From Doryteuthis pealeii (lineage: Eukaryota > Mollusca > Cephalopoda > Myopsida > Loliginidae), in assembly GCA_023376005.1 (NCBI GenBank), contig CM042145.1, positions 18,221,154 through 18,285,153 on the forward strand: a stretch of 64,000 nt of DNA, given 5' to 3'. A model generated the notes under the pieces. It saw only the letters and a program-made list of their open reading frames with translations. It made no database searches and was not told where the DNA came from. Below, piece after piece: positions 27,367 to 32,204 of this stretch (positions are counted from its first letter, which is position 1; every line of letters starts with the position of its first letter). Both the position numbers and the translations under genes were made by a program.

Positions 27367-30300
27367 ACTAGTAAGAATGTAAAATAAAAGAAAGCACAGT
27401 ATTTTATACAGAAGTCTGACCCGCATAAAAATAAATAAAAAAATACACATAGGTGACCTTAAGAAAAGAACAAAATTTTTTTTTTAAAGACAAAAAAGAT
27501 GTTTCTAATCTTAAAACCTAAAAGCAATAGATTTTATGTAGTGGATAAAACAAAAGTTTCTTACTGAATCTTTTTCTTTCTCTTTTTCCGTGAAAATCCA
27601 TTTGATTTGCTACGTTTTCTTGACCAATCTTGGTGTTCATCGCTATCCCAATCACTTTCTTGTTCATCTGATTCATAAAAATCATCTTCCATCTCAATTG
27701 GTACTAAATCTTTTTTTGATGGATTTTTCTTGCCAAATACAGGAGATTTTTTGCCCTTGTCTTTTTCACTTTCTTCTGAAATTAAAAAAAATAAATAGAG
27801 AATTTTTTTAAAAACCAATTTTAAGTAAAAGAATTTTCAGTAGTTCTAATAAAATGAAAGGAAAAATATTAAAAGTTTTAACATTTTCATGCCAATAACT
27901 GAAAAGAAAATATAAGAAAGAATAAGATTTTCTGGCAAATAAACATCTAAATGGGTCACATATCCTTGATTATAATTACCTTTTAATTGTCAAACTGACC
28001 TAAAAAAAATGTATTTTAAAATAAGATAGGTAGGAATTATGATTAGGGGCCATTTTAGCTCAGTTGGTAGAGCATTCACCTAGGAACCACAAGGTTCTAA
28101 GTTAGATACCGACCTTGGCCAACTCAGTGCATGACTAGCACGGCTTGGATCTGTGCATTAAAATGACAAGCTGATGGTAGGTGTGGCACCCCACCTTAGA
28201 CACAAAAACAATCTCTCTGGTCTAGTGCTAGTGAAAAGGAGATAGACTCCCTCACTGCTTGGCTAATATTGACAATAGGCCACTCCACTGACTTTAGTAC
28301 TGTAAATAGATATTTTAATTTGAGAAAACACGACTAAAGTTATAACACATTTGTTATAGATTAAAGTATCAATAAGTTGTGAGACAAGTGTGCTATCATA
28401 GGCTGTTAAAACAAGAAAATATCTCCATGTTGTAATCAATTTTAATAACCTATTCTTTATCTAAAAAATACTTTAGTTTTTTTTTGTGTGTGGTTTTTCA
28501 TTGAACAATATTTTGTCTATGACACAAGAGAATGAATTTAATTTGTTACAGAGTAGATAAATATTTTCCGATAATTAATCCTTTAAAAAAAATTAATTCT
28601 GTGAAACAAATGTCGATCTTGTGTTGCGTACATTTCTTCATCAAACTTATTCCTTTAAAAAGCGGGGCATTCCAATTTCGAAAATGTACTGACATAAAAA
28701 CAAACATTATTACGCTTTGAGATCACCATACTTTTACAAGAAAAGTTCGGTGACATTACCAGTAGTCATAAACATTTTCTGAGACCAAAACGATTTAACA
28801 TAGTTTAAATTACATTTCCGAGTACTAAAACCAGTTTGTTTTTACATAGAAATCTGTTATATATTTATTACAAACTTGAAAATGGCATTTTTACATTTTT
28901 TTATACAAATTAGATTTTTCCGCCATAATAAGTGCGTCTATTTTGTGACATAGCAAGTGTTGTAAATTAACTTTTAGTGTAATCAAAATTCAAAGATAAA
29001 TTTTCTCCCCTTGATGATAAACAGTTAAGAGTCTACAAACTAAAACTTTGATTGCCATTAAATTGGAAAACCTGGGATTTATTTTTTTTTATTTTACTTT
29101 CAAGTCTCTAATTTTATTCAATGTGTTATGATCAACGCGATCCTTAAATACATTCAATAGGATTTTTTTTTAATTTCATTTGTAAAAATTGATTAAAAAA
29201 TAAATTTTATTTATTTATTTTTTTACACATCCTTATTGTCAAAAATAATTATTTAGTTTTCTACACATCCTTATTGTCAAAAATATTTATTTTTCTACAC
29301 ATCTTTATTGTCAAAATTAATTTTTCTTTAAATATTCCGAATATTTTTTTTTTATCTTGTTACATTTACAACTTCAAGGTAAATTGCACAACAATCTTTC
29401 ATAATTATTCAATTTTTCGTTTTGTTCATGATTCATAAATTGCATAACTATAATAAACAGTTTAAGATTTATTTTAAAATTAGTTCAATTAGATTATAAT
29501 ATTTTTTTTAAGTCTGAGTATTGCATGTGTTGATTGATTTTTTTTATACAAAAAAAAAAAAAAAAAAAAGAATATTTTTTTCTCACACACACTGACACAA
29601 AGTTACCCGTTAACATACCCGGAGTCAAAACAAGAAAATAGAATAGAGTTGCTTACAAAATGTATGTTACCCTGATTAACAATTAAATAAATAAGTTTCT
29701 CATTAAACTCAGTCACAGTGATTTTCCAACACAACCATTTAGATATATAAATATATAAAATCCCACATTCCAATAATTGAGAAGTAAGATAGCTATTTTT
29801 TAAATTTATTTCAGTGTTTGTTTAGGATTTTTTTTTTAATCACTTGCAGTAGATTATTCTTCTCCCTTTTATAAATTCGGTTATATTGTCAAAAAATAAT
29901 TATTAAATCATAAAGGTAATTCAGCTATACGGAGGAAAAAAGTGGAACATAATCATTTTACTTCAACAAATGAAAAATGCAACCATAATTTGTTGTGTTT
30001 GATAAAACATTTCCCTCTCACAATTCGACAGCCTAACAATGAATGGACGACATCTGTACGATTTAATTTAGGTAGAAATAATTGTGTTTTCAGGTTAGAA
30101 TTTTAATTATAAAAAGTAAACAAACTTACTTTTTTCTTTTTCCTTTTTTTTAAATCCATAAAACCTTTTTTTGTGGTTAAATAAATATTTAAATCAGTTT
30201 TAAATCCATACACTGAATTTTTTTAAATATCTATTGTTAAATAGATCTGTCAATAACTGTTCGTTGTGGAAATGTATCAAACCATAAATCAAAATACGGC

Positions 30301-32204
30301 TTTTAATCGCTTTGAAAAAGTTTGATTATTTTGTTTTTATAGGGTTTTTTTTCTTCTCGGTTTTAGTGGTTTATAGAATTCAATTAAAAATATGTCGAGT
30401 GTACTTTAGTGTTTAATGTGTAGATCCGCCAACACATGGTCAGAGGAAGAAGAAACAGGTCGATTCTTCAATTGAAACTAAAAACAAACACGTTACATTT
30501 CTTCAGAGGGTCACAATCAATAATTGACACTTAAGAGTCATCACAATAATTGTTAGGTTGACGGTGGAAGTATTAGAAATATCATTAATTGTCTCTTGTG
30601 ATTATTAACAAAGTTTAGAAGAAATTTCATTGATTTATCCATAAAACCGACAGTGTAGAAGAAACTGGAATTAGAACAAAAGCAAAGAGTAAAGACAGTT
30701 TAACGCCATCATCAAAGCTCTTTTCATTTCACACGGATTTTTAAAAAAGAAATCTTTTTAAAACAAAGAAAAATTAATTTTCTTAGGTTGACTTCTAAAA
30801 AGACAAGTTTTGTTTTCAATTTAAAGAAGTATTTTAAATAAATACTAAAAATAGGAAAAAAATTTTTTTTTTAGTCTTAATTCATACAGCTTTTAAAGTC
30901 GGCAATTTTTCTTTCAGTTGATTTTTACATTACTTATTTTTCTAACAAAAATCAAACGTAAAAACGACAAATACTAAATTACGTTTTGTAAATTTAAGAA
31001 CCACATTACTCAAATTAATTTATTTTTTATTAATTCATATATTTTTCTTTCTTCTTAAAAAATAAATAAATAAAACAAAACTATTCAAAAATCAGGATTC
31101 GTCTTTTAAGAGACCATTTTCAGTTAAGAGACTCTTAATGACAGAAATTTTAAGCTAATAATTTAAAATTTTAGTCATACATTTTCGATATCTTTATTTT
31201 ATTTTTTTAAGATTCTAAATGATTTTAGATATTTCTAGGCTGAAAAAGAAGAAAAAAAAGATAAGTAAAAAGTATTTCAAAAGATAAATATTTTTAAATG
31301 GCTGCCTGTTTCTTAAAACTAAAATAATGTTAGAATATATTACACAAAAAGAAAAAAAATTAATAATTTCCGAAAAGAAAGATATAAATCTAGCAGAGAT
31401 TGGTTTTCCTGCTCAAGTTTTAAAATGGTCACGTGACCAAACACACTTCCTTGCCAATGTTTAAATCCAATTTCTATTGTGTAAAAAAGGGTAATCTATT
31501 ACTTATTATTTTGCACTCTTCTTACGAAAATGATTTGTTCCTTGATTACGTCGTACAGAGAAATAATAAAATTCAAATGTTAAAGTTTTAGTGGCGACAA
31601 GAAACACTTAATTTTTTTTCTAAGTCTAAAGAAAAAAATCTTTTTTAAAAATTAAAAAAAAAAAAAATGGAATAAAAAGGTGAAAATTAAAGTTTGGTAA
31701 AATAATATCTAATCGAATCATTATTATTATTACTATTAATATGTTTAAAACTAAAAGAGATTTTAAGCAGATGTAAGTCATAGAATAAAAGCTCAAATAC
31801 AAAAAAAAAAAAAAGAAGAAAAATTAAATTAAAACTGAGAAAATAAACATTTTATTAACCTGGAAAAAACTGATCGTATAACTTTTACTAGAGATTTTTT
31901 TTTTCAAAAACAAAGGAATAAAATTATTAATTATCTTACCGGACTCGGAAACACTTTTTTCTTCTTCCAAATCATCAACTGATTCATCTGAAGTGCTATC
32001 CTCAGCTTTTTCTTCATCTTTGGAAGATGTTTTTTTCAAGTCTTCACTCTCTTCATCTTTGGGTGATGATTTTTCGTCCATGGATTTTGGTAAACTGTAA
32101 TTTTGATTGTCCTCTTCATCCTCAGATTTGTGTTTTAGTTGTTCCTTATTCGTCCGGGTGAAGCTAAATTGTGATAACATTGTCTGTACGTTATTTGTGG
32201 ACAT
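1939..32204 (-). CDS. SMARCAD1: SMARCAD1-like SNF2-family chromatin remodelling ATPase, 15 exons, C-terminus beyond the left edge
   Basis: The family is a nuclear DNA-dependent ATPase that slides or evicts nucleosomes during heterochromatin maintenance and DNA-end resection. Fifteen exons join with matching splice phases into about 802 codons. Order: acidic Ser/Glu/Asp/Lys-rich N-terminus (residues 1-160), CUE-like segment (about 205-240), second CUE-like segment (about 285-325), helix-hairpin-helix-like exon (about 347-411), then ATPase lobe 1 with [13 protein letters not shown] (about 511-523), DEGH (about 621-624) and [11 protein letters not shown] (about 647-657), ending just after the first blocks that follow lobe 1. 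The human protein is about 1,026 residues, so roughly 220 C-terminal residues (helicase C lobe) should lie left of base 1. The ATG at 32204 is the first in-frame one; an in-frame GTG nine bases upstream was discounted. Exons 10 and 15 each lack one base, so as written the frame is broken twice. The identification rests on motif order and the DEGH box, and is firm. Confidence 0.93.
2216..2945 (+). repeat. Tandem repeat, about 97-bp units in an about 194-bp dimer
   Basis: Units begin ATACAAGGTGTGTCA... or ATATAAGGTGTCTCATAAG... and include AAAGAATGAATGGAAC followed by a T-run and G-run. Starts near 2216, 2317, 2410, 2512, 2605, 2717, 2816 and 2917 alternate two subtypes. Open frames across it are repeat artefacts. 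Confidence 0.85.
2923..2971. repeat. Palindrome closing the 97-bp tandem array
   Basis: GGTGTGTCAAAAGGTATT is followed by its near-complement ending TACTTTTTGACACACC. This could be the terminal repeat of a transposon that seeded the array. Confidence 0.6.
3110..3245 (+). repeat. Dispersed repeat, ACAGGTACTACCA family
   Basis: CCTAACAGGTACTACCACTC, GGACCAGAGAGTAATGG and CACCATTAGATGCAGTTTAA blocks match copies at 11975 and 47960 in the same orientation. Confidence 0.65.
3365..3440 (+). mobile_element. Fragment of the GGTAATCTGAACATTAGC MITE
   Basis: One terminal repeat (about 75 bp) of the element seen whole at 571-809 and 63268-63641; the other end is missing. Confidence 0.7.
3655..3925. 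mobile_element. MITE with GATGCTGATAG ends (copy 1, 5' end diverged)
   Basis: Shares the GTATTTACAGTTAGCT-like interior, the GGATTTGATTTTATGCGTC-like block and the TATCAGCATC end with 13691-13990 and about 27045-27333. The left end is degraded. Confidence 0.65.
4068..4166 (-). CDS. SMARCAD1: SMARCAD1 exon 14
   Basis: 99 bp, phase 0 to 0, acceptor TTTTCTTAG, donor GTAAGT. Encodes [19 protein letters not shown], the end of ATPase lobe 1 (human ERIAHAKQIIKPFILRRVK). Confidence 0.92.
4445..4560 (+). mobile_element. tRNA-derived SINE (family 2), head and partial tail
   Basis: ACGTGGTGTAATGGTTAG is a Pol III A-box as in Glu/Asp/Gly-type tRNA heads. It is followed by ATTCTGGCCTTGTGCCAC and TAGTAAATAACTATA, also found at about 59377-59420. 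Confidence 0.6.
4710..5046 (-). mobile_element. Non-autonomous Helitron-like element, 3' truncated (copy A)
   Basis: Read on the minus strand it starts TCTATATATAAAGGGCAG at 5046, abutting the CTAG end of copy B, and runs through the family interior. It loses homology before the 3' hairpin. Confidence 0.75.
5047..5447 (-). mobile_element. Non-autonomous Helitron-like element (copy B)
   Basis: On the minus strand the 3' end has a palindromic hairpin (TACCCAGTCGATGCCAGGTA) followed nine bases later by CTAG at 5050-5047. The 5' end is a degraded TCTATCTATC near 5447. TC...hairpin...CTAG without terminal inverted repeats is the Helitron signature. It lies head-to-tail with copy A. Confidence 0.8.
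5459..5596 (-). CDS. SMARCAD1: SMARCAD1 exon 13, motif III
   Basis: 138 bp, phase 0 to 0, acceptor TTTTGTAG, donor GTAAGT. Encodes [20 protein letters not shown] then [12 protein letters not shown] Helitron-like element (5047-5447) ends about 10 bp from the donor site inside the next intron. Confidence 0.94.
5671..5847 (-). mobile_element. tRNA-derived SINE (family 1), internally deleted
   Basis: On the minus strand it begins GGCCACTTTAGCTCAGTCGG (A box) and ends in the CTCCTTGGTCTAGCGCTAGT tail shared with the other family copies; the B-box region is deleted. Confidence 0.8.
5965..6367. repeat. 400-bp homopurine (GAAA)n-rich tract in intron 12
   Basis: Almost pure A/G on the plus strand. 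The opposite strand gives a spurious Phe/Leu/Ser open frame. Purine-strand asymmetry of this length can form triplex DNA (inference). Confidence 0.9.
6494..6629 (-). CDS. SMARCAD1: SMARCAD1 exon 12, DEGH box
   Basis: Phase 2 in, phase 0 out; acceptor CTTTCCAG, donor GTAAGA. Encodes TYNMATG, then [14 protein letters not shown], then SLRYQNLM. The DEGH Walker B box is the signature distinguishing SMARCAD1/Fun30 proteins within the SNF2 family. Confidence 0.95.
6880..7260 (+). mobile_element. LTR-like or TRIM-like fragment
   Basis: Has the same plan as 15400-15820, 25890-26310, 36820-37230 and 46330-46740: a polyadenylation-like AATAAAAT, then GTCTTGTGTT..TTAAT, then a purine-rich AGAAG tract. 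The class is inferred from this order only. Confidence 0.4.
7291..7426 (-). CDS. SMARCAD1: SMARCAD1 exon 11
   Basis: Phase 1 in, phase 2 out; acceptor TTGTAG, donor GTAAGT. Encodes [24 protein letters not shown] and NIILTT, the motif Ia/Ib region of the SNF2 core and very close to vertebrate SMARCAD1 (YYGSQEER). Confidence 0.92.
8104..8202 (-). CDS. SMARCAD1: SMARCAD1 exon 10, P-loop exon with a one-base deletion
   Basis: Begins GLGKTVQ (Walker A lysine) after TTCTTCCAG and ends before GTAAGA. As written, the frame breaks after GTC CAG: reading on gives a stop within nine codons. One missing base (expected CAG-GCC, seen CAGCC near 8181) restores [20 protein letters not shown] and then VPSSTI and also the phase-1 exit needed by exon 11. 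This is either a sequencing or assembly deletion or a real frameshift allele. Confidence 0.88.
8458..8745. repeat. Homopurine minisatellite, GGGGAAAAGGATAGAGAGAG units, in intron 9
   Basis: About 13 variable 17-28 bp units of GGGGAAAAGGATAGAGAGAG. Two opposite-strand open frames (Leu/Ser/Pro/Phe repeats) are artefacts of it. Confidence 0.9.
9059..9149 (-). CDS. SMARCAD1: SMARCAD1 exon 9, start of ATPase lobe 1
   Basis: Acceptor TTTTGCAG, donor GTAAGC; phase 2 in, phase 0 out. Encodes [14 protein letters not shown] and ends NGILADEM, the SNF2 leader into motif I. The P-loop is split from it by the intron and resumes with GLGKT in exon 10. Confidence 0.93.
9531..9920 (-). repeat. Dispersed element (copy 2 of 3, inverted)
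   Basis: Reverse complement of the elements at 1540-1900 and 26620-27000: starts TTAATAATGGAGATTCGCTT and ends near CGCCCAGAGGGTG. Confidence 0.7.
9921..11860. other. Intron 8 sequence without a recognised gene
   Basis: Holds a (TG)n run (10137-10160), a slightly GC-richer stretch with open frames of 60-130 codons (10194-10866) that match nothing I recognise and have no consistent splice signals, and AT-rich sequence. Around 11365-11440 is an ATTACCAAAAATCAGGGAAT block shared with 34815, 35520 (inverted) and 57780, so part of this is old transposon DNA. Confidence 0.5.
11970..12225 (+). repeat. Dispersed repeat, ACAGGTACTACCA family
   Basis: Long copy: GGGACCCTAACAGGTACTAC, AGAGTGGACCAGGGAGCAAT, CAGCCACCGCCTTCTAGCAC and AATCATATAGGTGCTAGGC blocks, all shared with 22488 and 47960. 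Confidence 0.75.
12390..12520 (+). repeat. Dispersed repeat, ACAGGTACTACCA family, short copy
   Basis: ACTCATAGATGAGACCCTAC, TACTACCACTCCAAGTGTAA and CACTCCCCAAAACTGGAGCT blocks match the copy at 11970 with divergence. Opposite-strand frames here are shadows. Confidence 0.6.
13177..13406 (-). CDS. SMARCAD1: SMARCAD1 exon 8, linker to the ATPase core
   Basis: 230 bp; acceptor ATCTTCAG, donor GTGAGT; phase 0 in, phase 2 out. Encodes a mostly helical linker including [18 protein letters not shown], matching the RDVVIRLMNKCEDIS block of vertebrate SMARCAD1, and ends at QPQILDS, just before the helicase Q-like segment. Confidence 0.9.
13691..13990. mobile_element. MITE with GATGCTGATAG terminal inverted repeats (copy 2)
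   Basis: Starts GATGCTGATAG and ends CTATCAGCATC, an 11-bp perfect inverted repeat bounding 300 bp. The interior matches 3655-3925 and 27045-27333. No coding capacity. Confidence 0.85.
14000..14785. mobile_element. Non-coding DNA transposon, TGGGTACCACC ends (copy 1)
   Basis: Ends are TGGGTACCACCAAA and TTGGTGGTACCTA. The 8-bp sequence CTGATTAA flanks both sides (13992-13999 and 14786-14793), consistent with a hAT-like target duplication. A second copy lies at 50947-51779. No transposase frame survives. Confidence 0.8.
14900..15310 (+). repeat. Fragments of tRNA-derived SINE family 2
   Basis: Two partial matches (AGGAAAGGTATGAAT, AGTAGGGCAGACTGGGTT, then GAGCAGACTGGG again near 15272) match the body of the SINEs at 44885 and 59727. 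Confidence 0.5.
15400..15820 (+). mobile_element. LTR-like or TRIM-like fragment
   Basis: AATAAAATAAGATC, GTCTTGTGTTTATTA, purine-rich AGAAG tract, then TATACAACATT..TTTGGTACCG, which resembles an LTR end followed by a primer-binding site. Compare TTTGGTGCCGAGAAG at 26294. Confidence 0.45.
16060..16600 (-). pseudogene. Non-LTR retrotransposon ORF2 tail (RNase H-like region)
   Basis: The minus strand reads [40 protein letters not shown], then after a frameshift [10 protein letters not shown]. This is the end of ORF2 in Jockey/I-like elements (typically IKPTLG.W....[23 protein letters not shown]). It ends in a GGCATATCAACCCGTCTGG tail, also found elsewhere in the window. 5' truncated and frameshifted. 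Confidence 0.75.
16701..16949 (-). mobile_element. tRNA-derived SINE (family 1), full length
   Basis: The minus strand starts GGGCCGGTATAGCTCAGTCG (A box), has GGTTCGATACC-like B box sequence, and ends in the shared tail GGTCTAGTGCTAGTGAAAAG...GACTTTAC. Directly followed by Helitron copy C. Confidence 0.9.
16957..17315 (+). mobile_element. Non-autonomous Helitron-like element (copy C)
   Basis: Begins TCATATATACATATATAAAG and ends with hairpin CTACCCAGGCGACGCCGGGT, then CTAG at 17312-17315. It has an internal deletion relative to copies E and H. The element finishes 66 bp from the donor side of SMARCAD1 exon 7. Confidence 0.85.
17382..17576 (-). CDS. SMARCAD1: SMARCAD1 exon 7, helix-hairpin-helix-like segment
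   Basis: 195 bp, phase 0 to 0, acceptor TTTATAG, donor GTGAGT. After an acidic start it encodes [20 protein letters not shown] and continues [12 protein letters not shown]. This corresponds to the conserved block just before the ATPase core of SMARCAD1 proteins (human [22 protein letters not shown]) and resembles a helix-hairpin-helix motif. Confidence 0.9.
17710..18074 (+). mobile_element. Non-autonomous Helitron-like element (copy D)
   Basis: TCTATCTATACATATATAAA start, hairpin CTACCCAGGCAACGCTGGGT, 3' end CTAT instead of CTAG. In intron 6, upstream of exon 7. Confidence 0.8.
18392..19035. mobile_element. Foldback element with about 300-bp arms
   Basis: Left arm GTAAGTTGAAAATGG...GAATAACAG...TTAAAGCGGTCAAAATA is repeated inverted as TTTTGACCGCTTTAA...GTTATTCTTTG...CCATTTTCAACTTAC. 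The centre is an about 60-bp AT-rich loop. Small open frames on it are artefacts. Confidence 0.85.
19028..19072. repeat. (TA)n microsatellite
   Basis: About 20 TA dinucleotides directly after the foldback element. Confidence 0.9.
19370..19413 (-). CDS. SMARCAD1: SMARCAD1 exon 6 (44-bp acidic microexon)
   Basis: Acceptor TATTTCCAG, donor GTAAGG; phase 1 in, phase 0 out. Encodes [15 protein letters not shown], an acidic linker. It is short and low in complexity, but the two borders keep the frame exactly between exons 5 and 7, which supports it. Optional inclusion would change the frame, since 44 is not a multiple of three. Confidence 0.78.
19560..19805 (+). mobile_element. tRNA-derived SINE (family 2), diverged
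   Basis: GGAAGCATGGGTGACA head remnant, AATTCAAATCCTGGATGAGG (B box), GAGAAAGGCATGAATC and ACTATGGGTAATTAATAAGG body blocks match 44885-45172 and 59727-60022. Confidence 0.7.
19855..20045 (+). repeat. Dispersed repeat shared with 34241-34444
   Basis: CAGGCACCAGGCAATAAACC, CTGCCCCTTT and GGACAGGTGTTGCC match the insertion at 34241-34444. The overlapping 73-codon frame is a repeat artefact. Confidence 0.65.
20154..20221 (-). mobile_element. Fragment of tRNA-derived SINE family 1
   Basis: GTTTGAGGTGGAGCACCACA and CAGCTCCTCACTTTACCGCA match the middle of the full-length copies. Confidence 0.7.
20411..20690 (-). pseudogene. Non-LTR retrotransposon ORF2 C-terminal zinc-finger tail
   Basis: The minus strand encodes [30 protein letters not shown] and [15 protein letters not shown], ending near a stop. 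The basic helix plus a C-x2-C finger before GLYSH is the usual end of a class of non-LTR ORF2 proteins. A second copy lies at 47330-47705 (+). Confidence 0.75.
20921..21168 (-). mobile_element. tRNA-derived SINE (family 1), full length
   Basis: The minus strand head is AGGGCTGGTTTAGCTCAGTC; body and tail are as in the other copies. In tandem with a second copy at 21195. Confidence 0.9.
21195..21421 (-). mobile_element. tRNA-derived SINE (family 1), head truncated
   Basis: The 3' tail and body are intact; homology stops in the tRNA anticodon arm at 21421, so the A box is missing. Confidence 0.85.
21507..21914 (+). mobile_element. Non-autonomous Helitron-like element (copy E)
   Basis: TCTATCTAATATATAT start (exact first base uncertain), full interior, hairpin CTACCCAGGCGACGCCAGGT and CTAG at 21911-21914. 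The next base starts copy F, so two elements stand head-to-tail. Confidence 0.88.
21915..22040 (+). mobile_element. Helitron-like 5' end fragment abutting SMARCAD1 exon 5 (copy F)
   Basis: TCTATATATAAAGGGCAGTT start directly after the CTAG of copy E. Homology to the family ends at about 22040 (GCTTGGTTTTTAAGC), 34 bp from the exon 5 donor. It appears to be the source of the captured segment in copy G. Confidence 0.85.
22075..22159 (-). CDS. SMARCAD1: SMARCAD1 exon 5, second CUE-like segment
   Basis: Acceptor CTCTGCAG, donor GTCAGT at 22074; phase 0 in, phase 1 out. Encodes [20 protein letters not shown] followed by ASGDKSDK, the second half of a CUE-like fold. About 30 bases of its 3' end plus its donor site are also present, inverted, inside a Helitron-like element at 23461-23776. 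A truncated Helitron 5' end sits only 34 bp into the following intron. Confidence 0.88.
22488..22960 (+). repeat. Dispersed repeat, ACAGGTACTACCA family, longest copy with 47960
   Basis: CTAACAGGTACTACCACTCC through TTGCATGTCATGGACTGCTC, ACAGGTGGCTCCACTGGGGG and CAGCCGACAGGGCGG. Shares its whole length with 47960-48445. Confidence 0.8.
23175..23356 (-). CDS. SMARCAD1: SMARCAD1 exon 4
   Basis: Acceptor TTCTTCAG, donor GTACGT; phase 1 in, phase 0 out. Encodes a basic cluster (KVKRKRKD), a Ser/Pro/Asp linker and the first helix of the second CUE-like segment ([18 protein letters not shown]). Exons 4 and 5 together form that segment. This exon and exon 5 are flanked by inverted copies of the same Helitron-like sequence (23651-23776 and 21915-22040). 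Confidence 0.88.
23461..23776 (-). mobile_element. Helitron-like element carrying a captured SMARCAD1 exon 5 fragment (copy G)
   Basis: On the minus strand: 5' TCTATATATAAAGGCAGTTG at 23776, about 125 bp matching copy F, then about 65 bp equal to SMARCAD1 intron 5 start plus the last about 30 bp of exon 5 (including TCACCTGAAGCCAGCC), then the family 3' end with hairpin CTACCCAGTCGACGCCGGGT and CTAG at 23464-23461. The usual interior is replaced by the host segment. The captured piece is antisense to SMARCAD1 and lacks 8 bp of a GATAAA direct repeat. Confidence 0.85.
23777..24178 (-). mobile_element. Non-autonomous Helitron-like element, full length (copy H)
   Basis: On the minus strand: 5' TC near 24178, uninterrupted interior, hairpin CTACCCAGGCGACGCTGGGT, CTAG at 23780-23777, directly abutting the 5' end of copy G. 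This is the best reference for the intact element, about 402 bp. Confidence 0.88.
24285..24350 (-). repeat. SINE family 2 fragment
   Basis: AAGCTTAGCCTAGTTTAGC and GAGAATTGAACTCACTAACA resemble the inverted 4490-4560 segment. Weak. Confidence 0.4.
24835..25085 (-). CDS. SMARCAD1: SMARCAD1 exon 3, first CUE-like segment
   Basis: Starts after TTTTGCAG and ends at GTAAGT. Phase 2 in, phase 1 out. Basic patch (KRRIRRP), acidic run, then [21 protein letters not shown] with a following [10 protein letters not shown] helix. That is the pattern of a CUE domain: a hydrophobic-P motif and a distal di-Leu-like helix. CUE domains bind ubiquitin; in SMARCAD1 the first also contacts KAP1/TRIM28 in mammals. 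Confidence 0.9.
25195..25640. other. GC-richer stretch in intron 2, unidentified
   Basis: Clearly higher in GC and CpG than its surroundings, with a short palindrome (CTCCTCGTCGCGAGGAG, 25388-25404) and TATGCAAAT near 25442. Two minus-strand open frames of about 100 codons match nothing recognised and neither begins with a usual ATG context. It could be an LTR part, an alternative promoter or an RNA gene; I cannot tell. Confidence 0.3.
25890..26312 (+). mobile_element. LTR-like fragment with primer-binding-site-like end
   Basis: TTTGATCAAGGAAAAATGTC, GTAGTAATTATTTGCATGAC, AGAAGCCTTTAGTTAGAAAC and ATATAACAATACG TTTATTTGGTGCCGAGAAG. TTTGGTGCCGA directly after an LTR end is typical of BEL/Pao-type primer sites (knowledge; assignment inferred). 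Confidence 0.5.
26620..27000 (+). repeat. Dispersed element (copy 3 of 3)
   Basis: CACCCTCCGGGCGATGTAAA start, GTGACGTAATTTTTGTTACA and GCGAATCTCCATTAT end; matches 1540-1900 and inverted 9531-9920. A (CA)n run follows at 27001-27041. Confidence 0.7.
27045..27333. mobile_element. MITE with GATGCTGATAG-type ends (copy 3)
   Basis: Left end degraded (CTAATAGCTTTTTAA), right end CTATCAGCATC. The interior matches 13691-13990. A (TA)n run follows. Confidence 0.75.
27565..27775 (-). CDS. SMARCAD1: SMARCAD1 exon 2
   Basis: Preceded by a pyrimidine tract and AG, followed by GTAAG at 27564. Phase 1 in, phase 2 out. Encodes an acidic stretch ([18 protein letters not shown]) and then a basic Arg/Lys cluster near the end that could act as a nuclear localisation signal (inference). 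The opposite-strand open frame here is a shadow. Confidence 0.85.
28045..28297 (+). mobile_element. tRNA-derived SINE (family 1), full length
   Basis: GGGGCCATTTTAGCTCAGTT (A box), TAAGTTAGATACC (decayed B box), tail TGGTCTAGTGCTAGTGAAAA. Antisense to the host gene. Confidence 0.9.
29222..29320 (+). repeat. Short tandem repeat, about 40-bp unit, 3 copies
   Basis: TACACATCCTTATTGTCAAA recurs three times with AT-rich spacers. Confidence 0.8.
31427..31438. promoter_or_regulatory. CACGTG E-box palindrome in SMARCAD1 intron 1
   Basis: GGTCACGTGACC is a perfect 12-bp palindrome containing CACGTG, the preferred site of USF/MITF/MYC-type bHLH factors, about 500 bp downstream of exon 1. Function is inferred. 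Confidence 0.3.
31940..32204 (-). CDS. SMARCAD1: SMARCAD1 exon 1 (start codon)
   Basis: Begins at an ATG ([15 protein letters not shown]...) and runs through Ser/Glu/Asp/Lys-rich low-complexity sequence. It ends with GTAAG at 31939-31935, leaving phase 1. The acidic, probably disordered N-terminus fits the family, which has a phosphorylatable tail before the CUE domains. The 5' untranslated region is not delimited. Confidence 0.85.

Larger units (their letters stand above)
27776..31939 (-). other. SMARCAD1 intron 1
   Basis: 4.2 kb, very AT-rich. Holds one SINE (28045-28297), a short tandem repeat of TCTACACATCCTTATTGTCA units (29222-29320), and a perfect 12-bp palindrome GGTCACGTGACC (31427-31438). 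Nothing else coding was seen. Confidence 0.7.
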